From positions 1 to 16,035 of the forward strand of contig JAGLNY010000032.1 in assembly GCA_023139255.1 (NCBI GenBank): a stretch of DNA of 16,035 nucleotides, in the 5' to 3' direction. The notes beneath the pieces are model-generated. The model made no database searches. It had not been told where the DNA came from and worked only from the letters and a program-made list of their open reading frames with translations. Position numbers and translations under genes: made by a program. This document shows, piece by piece, positions 7,193 to 13,839 of the stretch. Numbering within the stretch: position 1 is the stretch's first letter; each line of letters opens with the position of its first letter. The stretch is from Spirochaetales bacterium (GTDB lineage Bacteria > Spirochaetota > Spirochaetia > JABMQR01).

Positions 7193-7759
7193 TCACTCTC
7201 GCGGGTGATCGGGATCAATGTAATCTCTCGATGAAGTCGATGCATTATCAATGGTGAAGATGCTGGTAACCGGTAGAAATATTGTTATTGATCCAAGCAG
7301 TATGGCTGAAGCGATGATCGCTGCTTTCCCGGCCGGAGACCTCCGGCTTGCGATTCCAATGGCTAGTGCAACAACAGTCATAAAAATTCCCAGAAAGATT
7401 ACAATGATGGTAATATTTCTCGTTACACCTGCTAATTCCGTTATAAGCAGGATAAGCAATGGAATGGATATGCCGCTCACCAGTACTATCAAGGCCCATT
7501 TTCCAAGCTTCCTGTCAAGAGAAGAAGAGTCAGATGAGTCATCAGTCTGAAATGACTCAGGCGGATCCATCTCATCCAGCACGCTTTGAACTTCTGCCAG
7601 AGTCGGGGATTTCGAAAACCGGGCATCCAGCGCACCATATATATGCTCTTCCATGGATCGCAATAATTCCAGTTTTTCTCCATTACTTCTATTCCTGATA
7701 CTTTTTTTTACGGACTTCAAATAGGTATTAATCAGTTTTTTTGTCTCTTTACTCAACAT
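7193..7759 (-). CDS. HAAS/DUF1700-like three-helix membrane protein
   Basis: The 188-residue protein has a soluble N-terminal part (about 1-70) resembling the HAAS domain of DUF1700 proteins: a basic helix, then LRSMEEHIYGALDARF and a short helix ending LDEMDPPESF. A serine/aspartate-rich linker follows (72-82). Three hydrophobic segments lie at about 86-110, 115-137 and 145-168, with a polar tail. Proteins of this type are regularly encoded directly after PadR regulators and are thought to signal at or respond to the membrane; the exact role is unknown. AAAGGAG inside the padR end is its ribosome-binding site, and only 3 bases separate it from the padR stop, so the two are one operon. Confidence 0.75.
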   Translation of the reverse strand: MLSKETKKLINTYLKSVKKSIRNRSNGEKLELLRSMEEHIYGALDARFSKSPTLAEVQSVLDEMDPPESFQTDDSSDSSSLDRKLGKWALIVLVSGISIPLLILLITELAGVTRNITIIVIFLGIFMTVVALAIGIASRRSPAGKAAIIASAILLGSITIFLPVTSIFTIDNASTSSRDYIDPDHPRE

Positions 7760-7762
7760 GTT

Positions 7763-8101
7763 TTACTCCTTTCCGGCTTGTTTGTTTATTAAGCCGTCTA
7801 TTGCATCTTTAAGATTGCCCCAGTAAATGTTTAAATTTTCCAGATACACTTTCCCCGAAATGGTCAGCGAAAAATATCTTCTCGGCGGGCCATTAGAGGA
7901 CGGTACCGACCGTACCTGTAAATGTCTCTCCTTACCCAGACGCGTGAGAATAGGATAGAGAGTACTTTCGGTTAATGACAGCACTTCGATATCCTTCAAC
8001 TTGTGAACAATCTCATACCCATAACTTTCGTCACCGCAAAGCAAATTTAACACGCACAATTCGAGCAATCCCTTTCTAAATTGTCTTATCCACTCCTGCA
8101 T
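7763..8101 (-). CDS. PadR-family transcriptional regulator
   Basis: The 112-residue winged-helix repressor shows the family pattern: a first helix with GLLELCVLNLLCGDESYGYEI, then LTESTLYPILTRLGKERHL as recognition helix, and PPRRYFSLTISGK as the wing. Length and the short C-terminal helix fit subfamily-2 PadR proteins. The start at 8101 is chosen because a purine-rich GGGGGGAAG precedes it and family alignment begins at MQEWIRQFRKG. The longer frame to 8251 would run through the promoter. The gene is first in a two-gene operon with the HAAS-like membrane protein and is probably autoregulated through the inverted repeat overlapping its promoter. Confidence 0.88.
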   Translation of the reverse strand: MQEWIRQFRKGLLELCVLNLLCGDESYGYEIVHKLKDIEVLSLTESTLYPILTRLGKERHLQVRSVPSSNGPPRRYFSLTISGKVYLENLNIYWGNLKDAIDGLINKQAGKE

Positions 8102-8115
8102 ACTTCCCCCCGTTA

Positions 8116-8160
8116 GTACTATGTATTGGGTACTATACAATACAAAGTACCGGTTGTCAA
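8116..8160 (-). promoter_or_regulatory. strong padR promoter within a 35-bp inverted repeat (operator)
   Basis: Read on the minus strand, TTGACA (8160-8155), a 17-base spacer and TATAGT (8137-8132) form a near-consensus promoter. Arms GTACTATGTATTG (8116-8128) and CAATACAAAGTAC (8138-8150) pair at 12 of 13 positions around a 9-base centre that contains most of the -10 element. PadR proteins bind such long inverted repeats, so bound repressor should block RNA polymerase directly. Confidence 0.75.
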
Positions 8161-8285
8161 GAACCAAACTCAAATAAAAGCAAATAATTATACCGGCAAA
8201 GTGAGTAGGGGAAGTTGGTGTGGATGAAAAATTGTTCCGGAAAGAGGGCAAATATGTCGAATACTATGTTGGAAAACACTTTCTA

Positions 8286-8314
8286 TTGACATACCGTTTT
8301 TGCCGTCCTATATT
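8286..8314 (+). promoter_or_regulatory. sigma70-like promoter upstream of the VOC remnant and hemolysin III gene
   Basis: TTGACA (8286-8291), 17 bases, TATATT (8309-8314). It probably once served the glyoxalase-fold gene and now would drive the hemolysin III-family gene with a leader of about 190 bases. Confidence 0.6.
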
Positions 8315-8377
8315 ATTGTTGATAACAGTAGATAAAGGACATGCAGCCACAAATCAACATGTGTAAATATATTTTAA

Positions 8378-8509
8378 GGATATGATGTATGGGAATTATT
8401 AGATCATGTACATTTGAAATCAAGTAATGTTATAGCAGCCAGTGAATGGTATTGCGATATGCTTGGAGGAGAAGTAACTTTTGAAGGAAGTTCCCAGGGT
8501 GTGAAGAAC
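8378..8509 (+). pseudogene. VOC/glyoxalase-superfamily N-terminal remnant
   Basis: The frame opened after TAA 8375-8377 encodes LLDHVHLKSSNVIAASEWYC, then DMLGGEVTFEGSSQGVKN. This closely resembles the first strand-helix-strand of vicinal-oxygen-chelate (glyoxalase/bleomycin resistance) proteins, including the metal-ligand type histidine in DHVHLK. There is no in-frame ATG before it and the rest of the domain is missing. The frame continues without a stop into the hemolysin III-family protein. It looks like the 5' stump of a deleted gene. Confidence 0.55.
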
Positions 8510-9154
8510 ATGAAAGAAGATGCAGGAATAAAATTCTACTCCCCGGTTGAAGAAAAAATCAATATTTTTTCTCACGCTGCCGGTCTCATGGCAAGCATTG
8601 CTGCACTAGTGCTGCTGGTTATACGGGCTTGTCAAAACGGGAATGTGCGGCATATAGTCAGTTTTAGTATTTTCGGGGCAAGCTTAATACTTCTGTATAC
8701 TGCGTCCACCCTCTATCATAGCGCCAAAAAACCGGCATTGAGGAAAAGACTCAAAATCATGGACCACGCATCAATCTATGTGCTTATTGCCGGATCCTAC
8801 ACTCCTTTTACCCTTGTTACTCTGAACGGAACTGTAGGATGGGTGGTTTTCGGTGTCGCCTGGGGGCTGGCATTAATCGGAATAACCCTGAAATTATTCT
8901 TTACCGGTAAATTTAACATACTTTCAACTATAATGTATGTTCTTATGGGATGGGTAGTTGCATTTGCTATTAAACCCCTGATCAACAGTTTGTCTTCAGA
9001 AGGACTTTTCTGGCTTATGGCAGGAGGGCTCTCCTATACTGTTGGGGCGGTTATATACATGATCAGAAAAATCAAGCTCAATCATGCGATATTCCACATC
9101 TTTGTCCTGATTGGCAGTGCCTGCCATGTGATATCAGTCTATTTCTTTGTGTAA
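8510..9154 (+). CDS. hemolysin III / YqfA family (PAQR-like) seven-helix membrane protein
   Basis: From the ATG at 8510 the protein has 214 residues, the usual length for the family, beginning MKEDAGIKFYSPVEEK. Conserved positions are FSHAAGL in the first helix, TASTLYHS, MDHASIYVLIAGSYTPF, GWVVFGVAWGLALIGI, YVLMGWVVAFAIKPL and a final HAIFHIFVLIGSACH. The Ser/His, Asp/His and H-x3-H residues correspond to the zinc site of PAQR-type proteins. The role in bacteria is poorly known; haemolysis should not be assumed, and links to membrane homeostasis have been proposed. The frame also extends upstream through the VOC remnant to a TTG at 8414, but that N-terminus is foreign to the family. The ribosome-binding site for 8510 is weak (AGGGTG at 8496-8501). 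Confidence 0.88.
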   Translation: MKEDAGIKFYSPVEEKINIFSHAAGLMASIAALVLLVIRACQNGNVRHIVSFSIFGASLILLYTASTLYHSAKKPALRKRLKIMDHASIYVLIAGSYTPFTLVTLNGTVGWVVFGVAWGLALIGITLKLFFTGKFNILSTIMYVLMGWVVAFAIKPLINSLSSEGLFWLMAGGLSYTVGAVIYMIRKIKLNHAIFHIFVLIGSACHVISVYFFV

Positions 9155-9182
9155 ATCATACCAAACGGAACTATCAGGATAA

Positions 9183-9374
9183 ATAATAGACGGTGACTCT
9201 ATCCCGGAGTATGTGCCTATTGATAACTACCTGGCGATGATCAGGGCCGGGGCTCCTGTATGAGGGTTCGGTGTTGCCATGACTCCCTCAAGGATGGGGG
9301 GAGATGTAGATTTGAAAGAGGCAAAAAGGCGGATTGAAGATAGAGTGTGTCTAATCGGGGGTTTCGATCAGTTT
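9183..9374 (+). pseudogene. uroporphyrinogen decarboxylase-family (MtaA/methyltransferase-like) remnant
   Basis: One frame reads DGDSIPEYVPIDNYLAMIRA, then GAPV, a TGA stop at 9261-9263, and on through GGDVDLKEAKRRIEDRVCLI and GGFDQF. The latter matches the segment GDVDL-x-EAKRRIGDRVCL-x-G-x-DQ common in UroD-superfamily proteins, which include corrinoid/CoM methyltransferases. The internal stop, the absence of the rest of the domain and the loss of similarity after FDQF (about 9374) mark it as dead. The open frame beyond this is antisense to the GntR gene. Confidence 0.6.
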
Positions 9375-9415
9375 CCTTGGAATGGTCGTCAGTATGCTTT
9401 TACTGAATTAGCCTA

Positions 9416-10144
9416 TTATGGTACTGTATGCTGCATTTTTTCAATAATCTTAACATCATCCTCAGCCATTTCAAGGTGGTTTTTCATAGCTTGTGCTGCT
9501 ATTTCAGGGTTTTTTAATTTTAGGGCTTCCAGAATTTCTCTGTGCCCTTTAAGAGCACGATCAATTCCTGTCAATTTCAAAGTGGCAATTCTTGAATTTT
9601 TTAAAAGATTACTAATTGGGTTCATCATCATTTCAAAAACAGGATTATTGCTAGCTTTTATCAGCAGATTATGAAACTCCACATCTTTTTGGGCGCAATA
9701 AGAAAGATCATCTCCGTGGTATTCAATTTGTTTTATGTTTATCTCCAGTTTTTCTAAAAGTTCATTTGTAACCAGTGGTGCCACCATGCTGGCAATATTA
9801 CATTCAAGACTCAATCGTGCAATAATTAAATCCATAAGAGAAATATTGTGCCGTAGAAGATGCAGCCCTATAATTACAGAGCTGGCTTCCGATGATAATT
9901 TTGCTACTCTGGGTCGTTTTCCTTGTTTTATTTCGATTAATCCTTTTGTTTCTGCCACACGCAAGGCTTCACGTAAACTATATCTGCTTACATTGAATTG
10001 TTTTGAAAGTTCTTTTTCCGAGGGGAGTAGTTCGTTTGTGTGCAGACTGCCATCGAGAATACGGTTTTCAATCATTTCAACTATTTGTTGAATCTTATCT
10101 CCTGTTAGTATTGGCTCGAAAGCGGAAACAGATTTATCATTCAT
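9416..10144 (-). CDS. GntR-family regulator, FadR subfamily (FCD ligand domain)
   Basis: The 242-residue regulator has an N-terminal winged helix (about 15-85): LPSEKELSKQFNVSRYSLRE followed by ALRVAETKGLIEIKQGK. A C-terminal all-helical FCD domain follows, with KDVEFHNLLIKAS, KGHREILEALK and MKNHLEMAEDD supplying the usual metal- or ligand-binding histidines. FadR-type proteins sense organic acids or sugar acids. It is transcribed divergently from the SDR-MoaD-AOR genes, so it is the likely local regulator of that cluster, probably lifting repression in response to the pathway's acid. The start at 10144 gives a normal N-terminus; the ribosome-binding site is weak (AAGG, 9 bases upstream). 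Confidence 0.9.
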   Translation of the reverse strand: MNDKSVSAFEPILTGDKIQQIVEMIENRILDGSLHTNELLPSEKELSKQFNVSRYSLREALRVAETKGLIEIKQGKRPRVAKLSSEASSVIIGLHLLRHNISLMDLIIARLSLECNIASMVAPLVTNELLEKLEINIKQIEYHGDDLSYCAQKDVEFHNLLIKASNNPVFEMMMNPISNLLKNSRIATLKLTGIDRALKGHREILEALKLKNPEIAAQAMKNHLEMAEDDVKIIEKMQHTVP

Positions 10145-10161
10145 TGTTTCAACCTTATAAC

Positions 10162-10190
10162 TTTATACCACCCATTTTATAATAAATCAA
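10162..10190 (-). promoter_or_regulatory. candidate gntR promoter
   Basis: On the minus strand, TTGATT (10190-10185), exactly 17 bases, TATAAA (10167-10162), 18 bases before the regulator's start codon. Confidence 0.5.
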
Positions 10191-10198
10191 CATAATTG

Positions 10199-10235
10199 TT
10201 GACATATCATAATAGTATGCTAACATATCACGATA
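10199..10235 (+). promoter_or_regulatory. candidate SDR-AOR promoter with repeated operator-like sequence
   Basis: TTGACA (10199-10204), 16 bases, TAACAT (10221-10226) is a possible promoter. ACATATCA occurs twice (10202-10209 and 10223-10230), spaced 21 bases, about two helical turns, with one copy over each promoter element. TATC-AC-GATA (10226-10235) is a small inverted repeat. This would suit binding by the divergently encoded GntR protein. Confidence 0.45.
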
Positions 10236-10259
10236 AGTAAATTCATTAAGGCGGCAAAA

Positions 10260-10979
10260 TTGAAAAATAATATAGTTGTAATCACTGGTTCTGAAAGTGG
10301 AATAGGGAATGCCGCCTCAAAAATTTTTCTTGATAATGGGGCGTATGTTATTGGTCTTGATAAGCATGACCGTGAGAGTTTTAGTAACAATATCAATTAT
10401 AAACTTATTCAAACTGATTTGTCAAAATTAGTAGAGTTGAAGAATAAGATTCGTTATATTCATGAAAAATTTGTAAAAGTAGACATCCTTGTTAATTGCG
10501 CGGGGGTAACCAGTCTTACTCCTGTCTTTGGAGTAACTCCCGAAGAGTGGGATTCAGTAATGGATATTAACTTGAGAAGTATGTTTTTTTGCTGTAAGTA
10601 CATGCTTATGGGAATGGTTGAGAGGGAAAAAGGGAAAATAATAAATATTGCATCTAATGCCGGAAAGACCGGAGGTGAAATGGTTGGTCCTCATTATTCC
10701 GCATCCAAGGCAGGGGTTATTAGTCTGACCATATCACTTGCCCGATTTGCCGCAAAATATAATATAAATGTTAATTGTGTTGCCCCTGGGCCAACTGAGA
10801 CTTCTATGACAAGTGAGTGGGATAAATCATCAATTGAAGCAATAACAAATAAAATCCCTTTAAAGAGATTAGGGAAGCCGGAAGAAATTGCTGAAGCCAT
10901 ATATTTTCTGGCAAGTAATAAATCAGATTTTATTACAGGTGAAATTATGGATGTCAATGGCGGAATATTAATGGATTAG
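10260..10979 (+). CDS. short-chain dehydrogenase/reductase (classical SDR)
   Basis: The 239-residue NAD(P)-dependent oxidoreductase has the nucleotide-binding motif TGSESGIG (9-16), NCAG (79-82), the structural Asn in DINLRS (N104), the active-site serine region IASNAG, and Y146-SAS-K150. The C-terminus has the FabG-like KRLGKPEEIAEAIYFLAS and TGEIMDVNGG. The start is TTG with AAGGCGG (10248-10254) 5 bases before it. Asp34 in GLDKHD suggests NAD preference. It is first in a run with the MoaD-like and AOR genes, so it probably oxidises an alcohol (or a sugar or hydroxy acid) to a carbonyl compound handled by the AOR, or the reverse. Substrate not determinable. Confidence 0.88.
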   Translation: MKNNIVVITGSESGIGNAASKIFLDNGAYVIGLDKHDRESFSNNINYKLIQTDLSKLVELKNKIRYIHEKFVKVDILVNCAGVTSLTPVFGVTPEEWDSVMDINLRSMFFCCKYMLMGMVEREKGKIINIASNAGKTGGEMVGPHYSASKAGVISLTISLARFAAKYNINVNCVAPGPTETSMTSEWDKSSIEAITNKIPLKRLGKPEEIAEAIYFLASNKSDFITGEIMDVNGGILMD

Positions 10980-11004
10980 CAAGAGTGGAATTTGAGGAAT
11001 CTAT

Positions 11005-11277
11005 ATGATTACCATTACTGTTAGATTTTTTTCACACTTTCTCCTTACAACCAAACAAAAAGAGATACAGTTGGAGATTCCTGAAGCGGCGACTATTGAG
11101 GAAGCGGTAAAAGAGTTGTTCCCAATTTTTGGCGATGATTTAAGAAACGAGCTTATACATAAAAAAACTAATTCCATCCAGGCAATTTGTGCGGTGAATG
11201 CGAAAAAAGTTACTCCTGATACAGTTCTTTATCAAAATGATACATTACTACTTTTCCCACCTTTATCAGGAGGATGA
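11005..11277 (+). CDS. MoaD/ThiS-family sulfur carrier-like protein
   Basis: The 90-residue beta-grasp protein ends in FPPLSGG; the terminal Gly-Gly is where MoaD is adenylated and thiocarboxylated to deliver sulfur to the pterin cofactor. The body follows the family: ITVRFFSHF start, TIEEAVKELFP helix and LLLFPPLSGG end. It lies 25 bases after the SDR and 102 before the AOR. Many AOR-family genes carry an adjacent moaD-like gene, so it probably supplies the dithiolene sulfur of the tungsto- or molybdopterin cofactor. GAGGA upstream of the ATG is the ribosome-binding site. Confidence 0.88.
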   Translation: MITITVRFFSHFLLTTKQKEIQLEIPEAATIEEAVKELFPIFGDDLRNELIHKKTNSIQAICAVNAKKVTPDTVLYQNDTLLLFPPLSGG

Positions 11278-11313
11278 CCCAAGTTTAAAAAATATTAATT
11301 TTTTAAACTTTGG
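11278..11313 (+). other. perfect 13-bp AT-rich hairpin between the moaD-like gene and AOR
   Basis: AAGTTTAAAAAAT (11281-11293), loop ATTA, ATTTTTTAAACTT (11298-11310). Beyond the stem a CC/GG pair can extend it past one bulged T. It starts one base after the moaD-like stop. It is not followed by a T-run, so it is more likely an RNA stability or processing element, or a protein-binding palindrome, than a terminator. Confidence 0.6.
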
Positions 11314-11379
11314 CTTGATCCATGCTTACATGGATTTGAAGTTTTCGATAAATTCTACTTGAGCGTTAAGGAGAAAATA

Positions 11380-13284
11380 ATGGCATATGGATATAATGGG
11401 AAAATTCTTCACATAAATCTTACAGATGAAACATATGAAATCGAAACACCGGATGAGTTGTTCTATAGAACCTACATGGGAGGAGGCTGTTTAGGAGCTT
11501 ACTATCTGCTTAAGGAAATGAAAGCTAATGTGGATCCGTTAAGTCCTGAGAATGTGTTGGTTTTATCTGCCAGTGTTGTTACCGGTGCCGCCCTGGCCGG
11601 GTTCTCGCGTCACGCGGTAACCTGTAAATCCCCTTTAACTAATGCCTTTCTTGATTCAGAAGCCGGTGGCTGGTGGGGTCCTGAACTGAAATTCGCGGGA
11701 TTTGATGCTGTCGTTATAAAAGGAAGGGCTAAAAATCCTGTCTATCTCTATATACATGACGGTGAATTATCAATTAAGGATGCCGGGTCATATTGGGGAA
11801 AGGTCTCCGGGGAAGCCCAGGAACAGATTCGGGATGATCTTGGAGAGAAAACAGCCAGAATGCTGATCATAGGAACCGGAGGTGAAAATCTTGTCAGGTA
11901 TGCGTGTATTCTCAATGAGTGCAGGCACTCTAATGGAAGAGGCGGCAGCGGCGCTGTAATGGGCAGTAAGAATTTAAAGGCTGTTGTGTGTAAGGGAACT
12001 AAAAAGACCATAAATATTTTTGATAAAGATACTGTTAAATATCATGCAAAGTGGTTTGCTGATAACTATCTTGATAATCCGGCATGTAAAAGCAATAAAA
12101 TATACGGATCTTCCGATTATATCAGCCAGCAGGTTCAGTTTGAGGAATTACCTACGAAAAATTTCAAGTACGGGTCAATAGAAAATGGGGAAAATTTATC
12201 CGGAAAGTATATGGCTGGAACAATTCTGCAAAAAACAGAGCGTTGTTATGCGTGCCAGATTTCCTGTAAAAGAGTGGTAAAAACTGATGAACCGTACAAT
12301 GTAGATCCCTTTTACGGAGGTCCTGAGTACGAAACAATAGCTGCATTTGGATCGAATCTGGGAATAACTAATATTGAACTTGTGGCAAAAGCCCATGAGC
12401 TGTGTAATAAGTATTCTCTGGATACCATATCGACAGGAATGACTATTTCATTTGCTATCGAGTGTTTTGAAAATCAGTTAATAACAGAAAAGGATACAGA
12501 TGGACTGGTTCTTGAATATGGAAATGAGCAGCTGATTATAGATTTGATTGAGAAAATTGCCCATAGAGAAGGCGGCTTTGCAAAATTGCTGGGTGAGGGT
12601 TCCAGAATAGCATCGGAAAAAATTGGAAAAGGTTCAAATGCTTATGCGATTCATACAAAAGGAATGGAGTTGGCTCTACATGATCCCAGAGTTAAGACTG
12701 GTGTTGGTCTTGGGTATGCCTGTTCACCAATTGGGGGTGATCATGTTGTGGTAGAGCATGATAATGATTTTGATGAGTTCGCACCGCAAATATTTGTCGA
12801 TCAGGCTAAACCCCTTGGGCTGCTCAAGAGGGTAAATGCCAAGACTCTTGCACCGGAGAAAATTCGAAACTATGTATATTTACAAAATCATTTTAGTTTT
12901 ATGGATTCATTAACACTTTGCGTCTTAACTTTTGCACCGGTTCGTGCATTCAGTATGAAACATCTGGTTGATATGGTAAGCGGGATAACAGGATGGGAAA
13001 CAAGTTTATGGGAAATTATGAAACTTGGTGAAAGGAGAGTTAATTTAGCAAAAGCATTTAATATTCGTGAGGGTTTTGGCAGAAAGGATGATATGCTTCC
13101 AAAAAGAATGTTTGAGACATTAACTAAGGAAAATTCGGAAGATGCAGTCATAGATGAAAACGAGCTTAACCAGGCAATAGATTTATTGTATGAGATGATG
13201 AACTGGGATAAAAACGGACGTCCTAGAAAAGCTAAGTTGCATGAATTGGATGTTTCATGGGTAATTGATGAGATTTATACATAA
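11380..13284 (+). CDS. aldehyde:ferredoxin oxidoreductase (AOR family, tungsten/molybdenum)
   Basis: The 634-residue cytoplasmic enzyme is expected to oxidise an aldehyde to a carboxylic acid with ferredoxin as electron acceptor, or run in reverse. The N-terminal domain has GYNGKILHINLT, the pterin-binding SRHAVTCKSPLTNAFLDSEA and GGWWGPELKFAGFDA (96-110). The [4Fe-4S] ligands are C289-YA-C292-QIS-C296, with the fourth, C514, in DSLTLC. DPRVKTGVGLGYACSP and GGDH (about 435-455), and FNIREGFGRKDDMLPKR near the end, complete the family pattern. The start at 11380 has AAGGAG (11368-11373) 6 bases upstream; an in-frame TTG at 11359 lies before that site. No ferredoxin gene is adjacent. Substrate is unknown, and whether the metal is W or Mo cannot be told. 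Confidence 0.93.
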   Translation: MAYGYNGKILHINLTDETYEIETPDELFYRTYMGGGCLGAYYLLKEMKANVDPLSPENVLVLSASVVTGAALAGFSRHAVTCKSPLTNAFLDSEAGGWWGPELKFAGFDAVVIKGRAKNPVYLYIHDGELSIKDAGSYWGKVSGEAQEQIRDDLGEKTARMLIIGTGGENLVRYACILNECRHSNGRGGSGAVMGSKNLKAVVCKGTKKTINIFDKDTVKYHAKWFADNYLDNPACKSNKIYGSSDYISQQVQFEELPTKNFKYGSIENGENLSGKYMAGTILQKTERCYACQISCKRVVKTDEPYNVDPFYGGPEYETIAAFGSNLGITNIELVAKAHELCNKYSLDTISTGMTISFAIECFENQLITEKDTDGLVLEYGNEQLIIDLIEKIAHREGGFAKLLGEGSRIASEKIGKGSNAYAIHTKGMELALHDPRVKTGVGLGYACSPIGGDHVVVEHDNDFDEFAPQIFVDQAKPLGLLKRVNAKTLAPEKIRNYVYLQNHFSFMDSLTLCVLTFAPVRAFSMKHLVDMVSGITGWETSLWEIMKLGERRVNLAKAFNIREGFGRKDDMLPKRMFETLTKENSEDAVIDENELNQAIDLLYEMMNWDKNGRPRKAKLHELDVSWVIDEIYT

Positions 13285-13554
13285 ATTTGTTTTTTTCGAG
13301 GAACCCCAAATGTAATTTCACATCCCTGAACACTGTCTTAATTCTTCCCAGCATGCTGGGGATTTACCAGATCTACTTCTCAGTCAGACTGTTTAAGACC
13401 GTTTGGATGACTATTATGATCCGTTAAGTCTCAAATCCAGAGACATGGTATGGTAATTTTATAAAATAAAAAAAGTCTGTAAAATGCAAAAATATATGGT
13501 AAACAATCAAATGGCAGCACCTTTAAAACATAGAATCAAATAAGGATGTGGTAT
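13285..13554. other. intergenic region with CCCAGCATGCTGGG palindrome
   Basis: No gene seen. CCCAGCATGCTGGG (13347-13360) is a perfect 14-bp palindrome that can fold as a 5-bp stem with loop CATG. Only ATTTACC follows, so terminator function for the AOR gene is doubtful. ATTTTATAAAAT (13456-13467) is a second, AT-only palindrome containing a -10-like TATAAA with no clear -35. A long A-run lies at 13468-13474. Confidence 0.4.
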
Positions 13555-13839
13555 ATGAACGATATAGTATATGTCAAGTCTCTAGTCGATAAAGCCAGAA
13601 AAGCCTTGGCTTATTTTGAGTCTTTTGACCAGAAAACTGTTGATGCAATGATCCGGGATATTGCGAAATTCGTGTTTGATAACGCGGCGGAACTAGCGGA
13701 AATGGCTGACAAGGAGACTGGGATGGGTTCCACTGAGTATAAAACAAAAAAAACATGGGGAAAGCCCGTATCATATGGGCAAGCCTGGGGGGAAGAAAAT
13801 CTATGGGCATTATCTCAAACGATGAAGAAACCGGAATAA
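13555..13839 (+). pseudogene. CoA-acylating aldehyde dehydrogenase, N-terminal fragment with a frameshift
   Basis: The frame starts MNDIVYVKSLVDKARKAL, with AAGGA (13542-13546) 8 bases ahead. It matches the N-terminus of acylating aldehyde dehydrogenases (EutE, AdhE-N, SauS and succinate-semialdehyde types): FDQKTVDAMIRDIAKFV, then AEMADKETGMGSTEYKTKK. After eight A residues (13746-13753) this frame loses similarity and ends at 13839. The expected continuation, NMGKARIIWASLGGRKSMGI and on to IIEIAKPV, is encoded in the -1 frame from 13752. One lost A in a nine-A run explains the break; a -1 slip on A-AAA-AAA would also restore it. The catalytic cysteine region (normally about residue 240 onward) is absent, so no dehydrogenase activity is possible. 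Confidence 0.7.

Noticed and set aside
8102..8251. 50-residue N-terminal extension of PadR
   Set aside because: It would translate the promoter and operator; the family starts at the ATG at 8101 with a purine-rich ribosome-binding site.
9375..9674. Continuation of the UroD-like open frame
   Set aside because: Beyond about 9374 similarity is gone, and from 9416 the frame is antisense to the well-supported GntR gene.
9735..10091. 118-codon plus-strand open frame
   Set aside because: It is entirely antisense to the GntR gene and lacks recognisable motifs or a ribosome-binding site.
13500..13540. Possible sigma54 promoter ahead of the aco operon (TGGCAGCACC)
   Set aside because: The TGGCA is not followed by TTGC at the required spacing (GG and GC about 10 bases apart), and no enhancer-binding regulator gene is in view.
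13285..13554. TPP or other riboswitch before the ThDP-enzyme operon
   Set aside because: No CTGAGA-type thi-box core or matching stem set was seen.
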